This document shows, piece after piece, positions 1 through 5,197 of a DNA stretch of 5,197 bases (position 1 is its first letter; each line of letters opens with the position of its first letter). Origin of the DNA: UBA1425 sp051881715 (GTDB taxonomy: Bacteria; Bacillota; Clostridia; Oscillospirales; Acutalibacteraceae); contig JBJEQK010000210.1 of assembly GCA_051881715.1 (NCBI GenBank), positions 1 through 5,197 of the forward strand, written 5' to 3'. The translations under genes and the position numbers were made by a program. Below the pieces are notes generated by a model that worked only from the letters and a program-made list of their open reading frames with translations, searched no databases and was not told the DNA's origin.

Positions 1-294
1 CACGCACCGCTGGTGATCAAGACCTGCGGTACCGGCTGTGTGATCGCCAAGAGTTTTGCGAGAATCTTCTACCGCAACGCCATCAATATCGGTCTGCCGA
101 TCTTGGAGTGTGAAGCGGCAGCGGAGGAAATCCAACCGAACGACGAAGTCAGCGTGGATTTCGACACCGGCGAGATTGCCGATATCACCACAGGAAAAAC
201 CTATAAGGCACAGCCGTTTCCGCCCTTTATTCAAAATATCATTCGCAGCGGCGGTCTGCTGAAATCTCTGAAGGAGGCGCAGAGCAATGACTAA
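1..294 (+). CDS. leuD: 3-isopropylmalate dehydratase small subunit, C-terminal part (5' end outside window)
   Basis: LeuD is the small subunit of cytoplasmic isopropylmalate isomerase. With LeuC it interconverts 2- and 3-isopropylmalate in leucine synthesis. The frame is open from base 1 (first codons read HAPL) and gives 97 residues to a TAA at 292-294. A full two-subunit-type LeuD is about 160 residues, so roughly the first 60 lie upstream. The visible part is the swivel domain, with the family signature VIAKSFARIFYRNAINIGLP near the left edge and the usual C-terminal ending IIRSGGLLKSLKE. The small subunit carries no Fe-S cysteines; those are in LeuC, which probably lies just upstream. The last 8 nt overlap leuB, suggesting translational coupling. 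The HAPL start and the leuB neighbour favour LeuD over homoaconitase or citraconate-type small subunits. The GTG at 13 is internal and not a start. Confidence 0.95.
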   Translation, partial: HAPLVIKTCGTGCVIAKSFARIFYRNAINIGLPILECEAAAEEIQPNDEVSVDFDTGEIADITTGKTYKAQPFPPFIQNIIRSGGLLKSLKEAQSND

Positions 295-1366
295 AAATAT
301 CGCTGTCATCCGCGGCGACGGCATCGGTCCCGAGATCGTGGAACAGGCGCTTTTGGTATTGGACAAGGTTTCTGAGGTGTTCGGTCACAAGTTTTGCTAT
401 ACAGATGTGGATATGGGCGGATGCGCCATCGACAAATACGGCGATCCCTTGCCCCAGGAGATGCTGCAAAAGTGTGTCGATTCCGACAGCGTACTGCTCG
501 GTGCAGTCGGCGGCGACAAATGGAACAATGTCCCCGGAGACAAGCGCCCGGAAAAGGGACTGCTTCGTCTGCGCGCCGGCATGGGTGTTTACTCCAACAA
601 CCGCCCGGCAAAAATTTGGCCGCAGTTAAGCGCCGCTTCGCCCTTGAAAAAGGAGATCGTGGACAAGGGCATTGATTTTATTATCGTGCGTGAATTGATC
701 GGCGGCATTTATTTCGGCACCCACAAAACGGAAGTGATCGACGGAGAGCCCACGGCGATGGATCTGCTCACCTACAGCGAGTCGGAGATCGAGCGCATCG
801 GGCGCATCGGCTTTGAGACGGCGCAAAAGAGGGGCAAGAAGCTCTGTTCCGTGGAAAAGAGCAATGTTTTGGATTCCAGCCGTCTGTGGAAAAAAGTGAT
901 GGTACGCCTGAGCGCAGAATACCCGGATGTGGAACTGAGCCATATGCTTGTGGACAACTGCGCCATGCAGATCGTCAAAAATCCTGCGCAGTTTGACGTC
1001 ATCGTTACGGAGAATATGTTCGGCGACATTCTTTCCGACGAAGCGTCCATGATCACCGGCTCCATCGGCATGATCCCATCCTCTAGTCTGGGTGCCACGT
1101 CCTGCGGACTGTATGAGCCGATCCACGGTTCCGCGCCGGATATTGCCGGCATGGATATTGCCAACCCCATCGGCACCATTCTTTCTGCTGCCATGATGCT
1201 GCGCTTCAGCTTTGATATGCCCGCCGAGGCGGACGCCGTGGAAAAGGCAGTTTCCGCCTATCTGGACGCCGGTTACCGCACGGCGGATATCATGAGCGAA
1301 GGCATGACAAAGGTCGGTTGTGCAGAGTGCGGTCGCCGAATCGTTGATTACATTACAAAGGAGTGA
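287..1366 (+). CDS. leuB: 3-isopropylmalate dehydrogenase
   Basis: LeuB oxidatively decarboxylates 3-isopropylmalate to 2-oxoisocaproate with NAD+, the third dedicated leucine step, in the cytoplasm. The 359 residues match the family's full length. Visible features are the N-terminal GDGIGPEIV (10-18), substrate arginines R94 and R96 in the GLLRLRAGMG stretch, R106 (NNRPAK) and R135 (VRELIGGIYFG, with catalytic-type Y142), K191 in VEKSNVLDSSRLW, metal-binding D223, D247 and D251, and the adenine-site loop HGSAPDIAG (280-288) with N293. The RELIGGIYFG form and the NAD-type C-terminal loop separate it from isocitrate dehydrogenase; a malate or tartrate dehydrogenase paralogue is unlikely beside leuD. 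The ATG at 287 follows AAGGAGG (271-277) at 9 nt and overlaps leuD by 8 nt. No key residue appears to be missing. Confidence 0.97.
   Translation: MTKNIAVIRGDGIGPEIVEQALLVLDKVSEVFGHKFCYTDVDMGGCAIDKYGDPLPQEMLQKCVDSDSVLLGAVGGDKWNNVPGDKRPEKGLLRLRAGMGVYSNNRPAKIWPQLSAASPLKKEIVDKGIDFIIVRELIGGIYFGTHKTEVIDGEPTAMDLLTYSESEIERIGRIGFETAQKRGKKLCSVEKSNVLDSSRLWKKVMVRLSAEYPDVELSHMLVDNCAMQIVKNPAQFDVIVTENMFGDILSDEASMITGSIGMIPSSSLGATSCGLYEPIHGSAPDIAGMDIANPIGTILSAAMMLRFSFDMPAEADAVEKAVSAYLDAGYRTADIMSEGMTKVGCAECGRRIVDYITKE
1357..1363 (+). promoter_or_regulatory. Ribosome binding site deciding the ilvB start
   Basis: AAAGGAG lies in the last leuB codons and ends 8 nt before the ATG at 1372. A GTG at 1363 is in frame with ilvB, but its first base is the last base of this Shine-Dalgarno sequence, so it cannot be the start. 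Because the site is inside leuB, ribosomes finishing leuB probably re-initiate on ilvB. Confidence 0.85.
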
Positions 1367-1371
1367 CACCG

Positions 1372-3039
1372 ATGGTTCTTTCAGGTGCGGATATCCTTGT
1401 AAGGACACTGATCGAGCAGGGCGCCGATACGGTTTTTGGTTACCCGGGCGGTCAGATCATCCATGTTTACGACAGCCTGTATAAATACCGGGACGAGATC
1501 AACCATGTGCTCACTGCCCACGAGCAGGGAGCGACACACGCAGCCGACGGTTATGCACGCACCACAGGCAAGGTGGGTGTTGTGATCTCCACATCAGGTC
1601 CCGGCGCCACGAATCTGGTCACCGGCATTGCCACGGCGTATCTCGATTCCGTTCCGCTGGTGGCGATCTGCGGCAATGTTCCCACGACCCAGATCGGCAC
1701 GGACAGCTTTCAGGAGATCGACATCACCGGCGTGACGCTGCCGATCACCAAGCATAACTATTTTGTCGGCTGTGTCGATGACCTTGCCGACACCGTCCGC
1801 GAGGCGTTTCAGCTCGCCAAATCCGGCAGACCCGGTCCTGTGCTGATCGACATTCCCAAGGATGTACAGATCGCCAAGTGCGAATATACGCAGGCTCCCC
1901 CGGTCGAGGCGGACGAACCCATGGCGGCCAAGGAGATCCGCATTCAGGAAGCTGCCGCACAGATCAACGCCTCCAATCGTCCCTTCATCTATTTCGGCGG
2001 CGGTGTACTCAATGCCGGCGCGCAGGAGGAAATGCTGGCGCTGGCGGAGAAGATTGATGCGCCCATCGGTTGTTCCCTGATGGGACTTTCCGGCATTCCG
2101 ACGGATCACCCCAGATTTCTCGGTATGCAGGGGATGCACGGACACTATGCGTCCTCCATGGCGATGCACAATGCGGATCTGATTATTTCTCTGGGCGTTC
2201 GGTTCAATGACCGCGTTACGGGAAACCGTTCCAAATTTGCCGTTAACGCAAAAATCGTACATATCGATGTGGACGGCTCCGAGCTTTCCAAAAATGTTCT
2301 TGCGGCGACGGGACTTCGGGGCGATGTCAAAAAGACACTGCAAAAACTTTTGCCCCTGATTAGACTTTCCCAAAAGGAAGAGTGGCAGCAAAAGATTGCG
2401 GCACTGCGGTGCGAAGAAGCGGAAAATACGGACAAGCGTGCGGGACTGACCCCCAAGAACGCTATTTGTATGCTTAATAAATATCTGGGCGAAAACACAG
2501 CGGCTTGTACCGATGTCGGACAGCATCAGATGTGGTCGGCACAAAATCTGATTTTCAGAAACCCGAAGCGTTTCGTCTCCTCCGGCGGTCTGGGCACCAT
2601 GGGCTTTGGTCTCGGTGCGGCCATCGGCGCCGCATACGGGACAGGGGAGCGCAGTGTGCTCATTACCGGGGACGGCAGTTTCGGGATGTGCCTGAATGAA
2701 TTGGCTACGGCCGTGACATACAATGTCCCCGTTGTGATTCTGATTCTCAATAACGGTGTTCTCGGCATGGTCAGACAGTGGCAGACGCTGTTTTTCCAAA
2801 AGCACTATTCCAACACCGTATTGAACCGCAAAACGGACTTTGTCGCCTTGGCAAAGGCGTTTGGTGCCGACGGAGAAAGCGTAGATTCTCTGGATGCGTT
2901 GGACAAGGCGCTTTCCCATGCGTTCCAATCCGAAGGACCGTACGTGATCGACTGCGCCATCGACAAGGACGAAATGGTGCTTCCCATGCTGCCGCCCGGT
3001 GGGAGCATGGATGACATAATCGTAAAGGCAGGTGACTGA
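1372..3039 (+). CDS. ilvB: Acetohydroxyacid (acetolactate) synthase, large catalytic subunit
   Basis: This is the biosynthetic, FAD- and thiamine-diphosphate-dependent synthase. It joins two pyruvates to 2-acetolactate, or pyruvate and 2-ketobutyrate to 2-aceto-2-hydroxybutyrate. From the ATG it has 555 residues, the normal bacterial length. The N-terminal ThDP domain (about 1-165) has FGYPGG (22-27), the catalytic glutamate E51 in AHEQGA, SGPGATN (75-81) and GTDSFQE (109-115). The central FAD-associated domain (about 190-325) has LGVRFNDRVTG (274-284). The C-terminal ThDP domain has DVGQHQMW (381-388), the Mg/ThDP motif GDGS (433-436) running to N460-N461, and MVRQWQ (466-471), including the tryptophan known as a herbicide-site residue in plants. 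The intact VRQW and FAD-domain motifs plus the adjacent regulatory gene argue against a catabolic AlsS or pyruvate oxidase. The gap to leuB is 5 nt. Mixed CAA/CAG and AAA/AAG use contrasts with ilvC. Confidence 0.97.
   Translation: MVLSGADILVRTLIEQGADTVFGYPGGQIIHVYDSLYKYRDEINHVLTAHEQGATHAADGYARTTGKVGVVISTSGPGATNLVTGIATAYLDSVPLVAICGNVPTTQIGTDSFQEIDITGVTLPITKHNYFVGCVDDLADTVREAFQLAKSGRPGPVLIDIPKDVQIAKCEYTQAPPVEADEPMAAKEIRIQEAAAQINASNRPFIYFGGGVLNAGAQEEMLALAEKIDAPIGCSLMGLSGIPTDHPRFLGMQGMHGHYASSMAMHNADLIISLGVRFNDRVTGNRSKFAVNAKIVHIDVDGSELSKNVLAATGLRGDVKKTLQKLLPLIRLSQKEEWQQKIAALRCEEAENTDKRAGLTPKNAICMLNKYLGENTAACTDVGQHQMWSAQNLIFRNPKRFVSSGGLGTMGFGLGAAIGAAYGTGERSVLITGDGSFGMCLNELATAVTYNVPVVILILNNGVLGMVRQWQTLFFQKHYSNTVLNRKTDFVALAKAFGADGESVDSLDALDKALSHAFQSEGPYVIDCAIDKDEMVLPMLPPGGSMDDIIVKAGD
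3030..3035 (+). promoter_or_regulatory. Ribosome binding site deciding the ilvN TTG start
   Basis: AGGTGA, matching the 3' half of AAGGAGGTGA, sits 5 nt before the TTG at 3041. This is a normal placement once aligned to the whole anti-Shine-Dalgarno. The in-frame GTG at 3032 lies inside this element, and the only purine run before it (AAAGG, 3024-3028) is just 3 nt away. TTG is therefore preferred. The site lies in the ilvB end, so coupling is likely. Confidence 0.65.
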
Positions 3040-3040
3040 T

Positions 3041-3547
3041 TTGAATAGATACACCATTGCGGTGCTGGTGCGCAACCAGTTCGGCGTGCTCAACCGTGTA
3101 ACCAGTATGTTCCGCCGCCGTCAGTTCAACATCAGCGCCCTGTCCGTCAGTGAGACGGAATCCAACGAGTATTCCCGCATCACTGTCACCTTTGACGGCG
3201 AGGATATCGCCAAACAGCAGCTGGTCAATCAGCTATATAAGCTCCCTGATGTCTGCTCCATCAAGGAGTTCGGCGCCAACGATTCCGTCAGCTGTGAGCT
3301 GCTTTTGATCAAGGTGCAAAACGAGCCGTCTACCCGCGAGGAGATCCGTGCGGCGGCCTCTGCATTCAATGCGGATATCGTGGACTATTCCAAGGATTCC
3401 ATGGTGTTCCGCCTGACGGACAGCAGCAGACGCATTGATGAATTTATCAATTTCATGCGCGACTATACTATTTTGGAAATCTGCCGAACCGGCAGCGTTT
3501 CCCTGGAAAAGGGCAGCACAACCATTCGTCAAATTATAAATTTATAA
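3041..3547 (+). CDS. ilvN: Acetohydroxyacid synthase, small regulatory subunit
   Basis: IlvN binds IlvB, raises its activity and, in studied family members, confers feedback inhibition by valine. From the TTG start it has 168 residues, within the family's usual range of about 160-175, and begins MNRYTIAVLV, the standard first strand of the ACT domain. The ACT domain covers about residues 1-75. N12 and G15 (NQFGVLNRV) and N30 (RRRQFNI) fall where valine-contact residues lie in E. coli IlvH, so valine sensitivity is plausible but inferred. The C-terminal domain (about 80-160) contains LLLIKV and ends with the family-typical RTGSVSLEKG. The start is 1 nt after the ilvB stop, which suits production of two subunits in proportion. 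A GTG start at 3032 would add three residues and is less likely. TTG initiation may also lower the yield slightly. Confidence 0.94.
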   Translation: MNRYTIAVLVRNQFGVLNRVTSMFRRRQFNISALSVSETESNEYSRITVTFDGEDIAKQQLVNQLYKLPDVCSIKEFGANDSVSCELLLIKVQNEPSTREEIRAAASAFNADIVDYSKDSMVFRLTDSSRRIDEFINFMRDYTILEICRTGSVSLEKGSTTIRQIINL

Positions 3548-3548
3548 T
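3533..3548 (+). repeat. Perfect 16-bp AT-only palindrome across the ilvN stop
   Basis: ATTATAAATTTATAAT equals its own reverse complement. It covers the last ilvN codons, the TAA stop and one base of the ilvN-ilvC gap. It contains TATAAT (3543-3548) but has no -35 partner at normal spacing. As RNA it could form only a weak A-U hairpin. It stands out against GC-richer surroundings and may simply keep the ilvC ribosome site, which begins 3 nt later, free of structure. No function is claimed. Confidence 0.85.
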
Positions 3549-3565
3549 AGAAAGAGGTAATAACT

Positions 3566-4582
3566 ATGGCAAGAATTTTCTACCAGCAGGACTGCGATCT
3601 GCAGAAGCTCAGCGGCAAGACCGTCGCGATCATCGGTTACGGTTCTCAGGGTCATGCACACGCCCTGAATCTGAAGGACAGCGGCGTAGATGTGGTCGTC
3701 GGTTTGTATGAAGGCTCCAAGAGCTGGGCAAAGGCAGAGGCGCAGGGTCTGAAAGTCATGACCAGCGCAGACGCAGCCAAGGCCGCAGATATTATCATGA
3801 TCCTCATCAACGATGAGAAGCAGGCAGCACTGTACAAGAACAGCATCGAACCCAACCTGACCGAGGGCAAGACCCTTGCTTTCGCACACGGCTTCAATAT
3901 CCATTTCGGCTGCATCAAGCCCCCGAAAAATGTCAATGTCATCATGATCGCCCCCAAGGGTCCCGGTCACACTGTCCGCAGTGAGTATCAGGCCGGCAAG
4001 GGCGTTCCCTGCCTGATCGCTGTGGAGCAGGATGCAACCGGCGACGCATGGGATATCGGTCTTGCTTATGCACTGGGTATCGGCGGCGCAAGAGCCGGCG
4101 TTCTGGAAACCACTTTCCGCACCGAAACCGAAACCGACTTGTTCGGTGAGCAGGCCGTTCTTTGCGGCGGCGTCTGTGCACTGATGCAGGCAGGCTATGA
4201 GACCCTTGTCGAGGCCGGCTACGATCCCAGAAACGCTTACTTCGAGTGCATCCACGAGATGAAGCTGATCGTTGACCTGATCTACCAGAGCGGTTTTGCC
4301 GGCATGAGATACTCCATCTCCAACACAGCGGAATACGGCGACTACATCACCGGTCCCAAGATCATTACCGAGGAAACCAAAAAGACCATGAAGAAGATCC
4401 TCAAGGACATTCAGGACGGCACCTTTGCCAAGGACTTCCTTCTGGATATGTCCGATGCCGGCTCTCAGGTGCACTTCAACGCCATGAGAAAGCTTGCCAG
4501 CGAGCATCCGTCCGAAGTTGTCGGTGCAGATATCCGCAAGCTGTACAGCTGGAGCGACGAGGACAAGCTTATCAACAACTGA
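3566..4582 (+). CDS. ilvC: Ketol-acid reductoisomerase, class I (short form)
   Basis: IlvC performs an Mg-dependent alkyl shift and NAD(P)H reduction of 2-acetolactate to 2,3-dihydroxyisovalerate (and of the isoleucine-branch analogue) in the cytoplasm. Its 338 residues fit class I, against about 490 in the class II enzyme of E. coli. The N-terminal Rossmann domain has GYGSQGHAHALNL (24-36), the cofactor-specificity loop GLYEGSKSW (46-54), catalytic H108 in FAHGFNIHF and KGPGH (131-135). The knotted helical domain has D191 and E195 (DLFGEQAVLCGG), E227 and E231 (FECIHEMKL) and S252 (MRYSISNTAEYGDY), all expected metal or substrate ligands. The ATG follows AAAGAGGT (3551-3558) at 7 nt and lies 18 nt after ilvN. 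All 13 glutamines use CAG and almost all lysines use AAG, a stronger bias than in ilvB, suggesting high expression. Y48 is a point of interest for cofactor preference. Confidence 0.98.
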   Translation: MARIFYQQDCDLQKLSGKTVAIIGYGSQGHAHALNLKDSGVDVVVGLYEGSKSWAKAEAQGLKVMTSADAAKAADIIMILINDEKQAALYKNSIEPNLTEGKTLAFAHGFNIHFGCIKPPKNVNVIMIAPKGPGHTVRSEYQAGKGVPCLIAVEQDATGDAWDIGLAYALGIGGARAGVLETTFRTETETDLFGEQAVLCGGVCALMQAGYETLVEAGYDPRNAYFECIHEMKLIVDLIYQSGFAGMRYSISNTAEYGDYITGPKIITEETKKTMKKILKDIQDGTFAKDFLLDMSDAGSQVHFNAMRKLASEHPSEVVGADIRKLYSWSDEDKLINN

Positions 4583-4592
4583 TTTGTACGCA

Positions 4593-4624
4593 ATGGCCTT
4601 GGCGGTTTATGCTGCCAAGGCTAT
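4593..4624 (+). other. Strong hairpin in the ilvC-ilvD gap, possible attenuator, weak terminator or mRNA-processing element
   Basis: GCCTTGGC (4596-4603) pairs perfectly with GCCAAGGC (4614-4621). The stem extends inward by a G-T wobble and a G-C pair (4604/4613, 4605/4612) around a 6-nt loop TTTATG, and outward by one wobble and two A-T pairs, for 13 pairs in all. It begins 11 nt after the ilvC stop. The following CTCTCTTTG is pyrimidine-rich but lacks a run of four or more T, so it is a poor classical intrinsic terminator. The ilvD ribosome site (from 4634) lies outside the stem. Partial termination, 3'-end protection of the ilvCBN message or a cleavage site are all possible. The fold is seen in the sequence; any function is inferred. 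Confidence 0.75.
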
Positions 4625-4633
4625 CTCTCTTTG

Positions 4634-4641
4634 AAAGGTGA
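4634..4641 (+). promoter_or_regulatory. Ribosome binding site deciding the ilvD start
   Basis: AAAGGTGA ends 7 nt before the ATG at 4649. The in-frame TTG at 4631 overlaps the run-up to this site and would place the Shine-Dalgarno after the start codon, so ATG 4649 is chosen. Confidence 0.85.
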
Positions 4642-4648
4642 AAATAGT

Positions 4649-5197
4649 ATGAATAGTGATGCTCTGAAAAACGGAATGCAGAATGCACCGCACCGTGCCC
4701 TGTATCACGCGCTGGGTCTGACGGATGAGGAGGTCTCCCGTCCTTTGGTCGGTATCGTCAGCTCTTACAACGAGATCGTTCCCGGTCACATGAATTTGGA
4801 CAAGATCGTGGACGCTGTCAAGCTCGGCGTTGCCATGGCGGGCGGTACACCCATTGTTTTCCCGGCAATCGCCGTGTGCGATGGCATTGCCATGGGTCAT
4901 ACAGGCATGAAGTATTCTTTGGTTACCCGTGATCTGATTGCAGACAGCACGGAAGCAATGGCGATGGCGCACGGGTTTGATGCGCTGGTCATGGTGCCCA
5001 ACTGCGATAAAAATGTCCCCGGGCTGCTGATGGCGGCGGCGCGTTTGAATATTCCCACTGTGTTTGTCAGCGGCGGTCCTATGCTCGCAGGGCACGTGGA
5101 CGGTCACAAGACCAGCTTCTCTTCCATTTCGGAAGCGGTCGGCGCTTGCGCTTTCACTGTTGAGTCTACAGTTCTGGTTATCGGTTGGATTAAGTAA
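4649..5197 (+). CDS. ilvD: Dihydroxy-acid dehydratase, N-terminal third with an aberrant end (truncated)
   Basis: Intact IlvD is an Fe-S dehydratase converting 2,3-dihydroxyisovalerate to 2-ketoisovalerate (and the isoleucine analogue). From the ATG, 182 residues precede a TAA at the final bases, against about 550-560 for the family. Residues 1-166 match well: NAPHRALYHALG, SSYNEIVPGHMNLDKI (38-53), DGIAMGH (78-84, metal-site D78), PNCDK (117-121, with Fe-S cysteine C119, metal ligand D120 and the lysine carbamylated in known structures, K121), FVSGGPM (139-145) and SSISEAVGA (158-166). The first cluster-cysteine position seen in [2Fe-2S] plant and cyanobacterial enzymes is serine here, as in other bacterial forms lacking it. 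After A166 the family motif around the next cluster cysteine (CPTCGSCSGM-type) is absent, replaced by 17 unrelated residues. The product as written could not be active. Causes could be a contig edge, a rearrangement or a pseudogene. ilvD identity is sure; the natural end is not. Confidence 0.85.
   Translation: MNSDALKNGMQNAPHRALYHALGLTDEEVSRPLVGIVSSYNEIVPGHMNLDKIVDAVKLGVAMAGGTPIVFPAIAVCDGIAMGHTGMKYSLVTRDLIADSTEAMAMAHGFDALVMVPNCDKNVPGLLMAAARLNIPTVFVSGGPMLAGHVDGHKTSFSSISEAVGACAFTVESTVLVIGWIK
5142..5153 (+). repeat. Tandem hexamer GCGCTT x2 at the ilvD homology break
   Basis: Two adjacent copies of GCGCTT (5142-5147, 5148-5153) lie exactly where ilvD stops resembling its family. The inverted pentamer AAGCG occurs at 5133-5137. 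The repeat may be a junction microhomology, a slippage product or chance; 12 bp is short. Confidence 0.6.
5147..5197 (+). other. Non-ilvD sequence at the right edge (17 codons plus stop)
   Basis: This stretch encodes a tail ending TVLVIGWIK and then TAA, in frame with ilvD. Neither the ilvD frame nor the two other forward frames gives the expected continuation (a tyrosine/lysine/glycine-rich segment, then the CxxCGSC motif), so a simple frameshift near the join does not explain it. The three reverse frames also show nothing recognisable. The origin of these bases is unknown. Confidence 0.6.

Noticed and set aside
1363..1365. GTG as the ilvB start.
   Set aside because: Its first base is the end of the AAAGGAG ribosome site serving ATG 1372, and no other site lies upstream at useful spacing.
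626..1408. Minus-strand open frame of about 260 codons opposite leuB.
   Set aside because: Low-complexity His/Arg-rich shadow translation with no motifs or start signals; leuB is complete on the other strand.
1594..3093. Long open frame on the minus strand opposite ilvB and the ilvN start (about 499 codons).
   Set aside because: It is a codon-bias shadow of ilvB. The translation is rich in His/Arg/Gly with no recognisable domain, it has no good ribosome site, and the plus strand carries a full, motif-complete enzyme.
3543..3548. Consensus -10 box TATAAT just before ilvC, as an internal promoter.
   Set aside because: No acceptable -35 element lies at 16-18 nt upstream and there is no extended -10 TG. 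Transcription would start near 3555, inside the ilvC ribosome site, giving a leader unable to support normal initiation.
3542..4507. Minus-strand open frame of about 321 codons opposite ilvC, hydrophobic in places.
   Set aside because: It arises from strong ilvC codon bias, which leaves few reverse stops. There is no family resemblance, and ilvC is unmistakable on the plus strand.
4631..4633. TTG as the ilvD start, adding six residues.
   Set aside because: The Shine-Dalgarno AAAGGTGA (4634-4641) would lie downstream of that start; it is well placed for ATG 4649.
5130..5197. A simple frameshift in ilvD near the break.
   Set aside because: Reading the other two forward frames after the break gives no dehydratase-like sequence, and one of them stops within a few codons.

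Overview
The window is a compact, single-strand (+) block of branched-chain amino-acid biosynthesis genes. The order is leuD (3' part only), leuB, ilvB, ilvN, ilvC, ilvD (5' part only). Protein style, moderately GC-rich codon use, strong AAGGAGG-type ribosome sites and the tight leu-ilv gene packing suggest a Gram-positive anaerobe of the class Clostridia, perhaps an Oscillospiraceae/Ruminococcaceae-like gut organism. The class is a fair inference; the family is a guess made without any database search.

Layout: 1-294 is the end of leuD. leuB (287-1366) overlaps it by 8 nt. ilvB (1372-3039) starts 5 nt after the leuB stop, and its ribosome site lies inside the leuB end. ilvN (TTG start at 3041, to 3547) starts 1 nt after the ilvB stop. 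ilvC (3566-4582) follows an 18-nt gap. ilvD begins at 4649 after a 66-nt gap that holds a strong hairpin. No gap exceeds 66 nt, and no operon promoter, leader peptide, T-box or other upstream control element falls inside the window; these would lie upstream of position 1. No tRNA, rRNA, CRISPR or recognisable mobile element is present.

How the genes fit together: IlvB and IlvN form acetohydroxyacid synthase, the entry step to valine, leucine and isoleucine. IlvC reduces and isomerises the product, and IlvD dehydrates it to the 2-keto acid. 2-Ketoisovalerate then feeds the leucine branch, in which LeuD (with LeuC, not in the window) isomerises isopropylmalate and LeuB oxidises and decarboxylates it. 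LeuA, LeuC and a transaminase must be encoded elsewhere, probably leuA and leuC just upstream.

Most of the block looks like ordinary, intact housekeeping metabolism. The one real anomaly is at the right edge. ilvD matches its family well up to about 5146, then turns into a 17-residue tail unlike dihydroxy-acid dehydratase and stops at the last base of the window. Only about a third of the enzyme is present. This could be a contig-end artefact, a rearrangement or an insertion junction. I found no convincing evidence for a new biological system.
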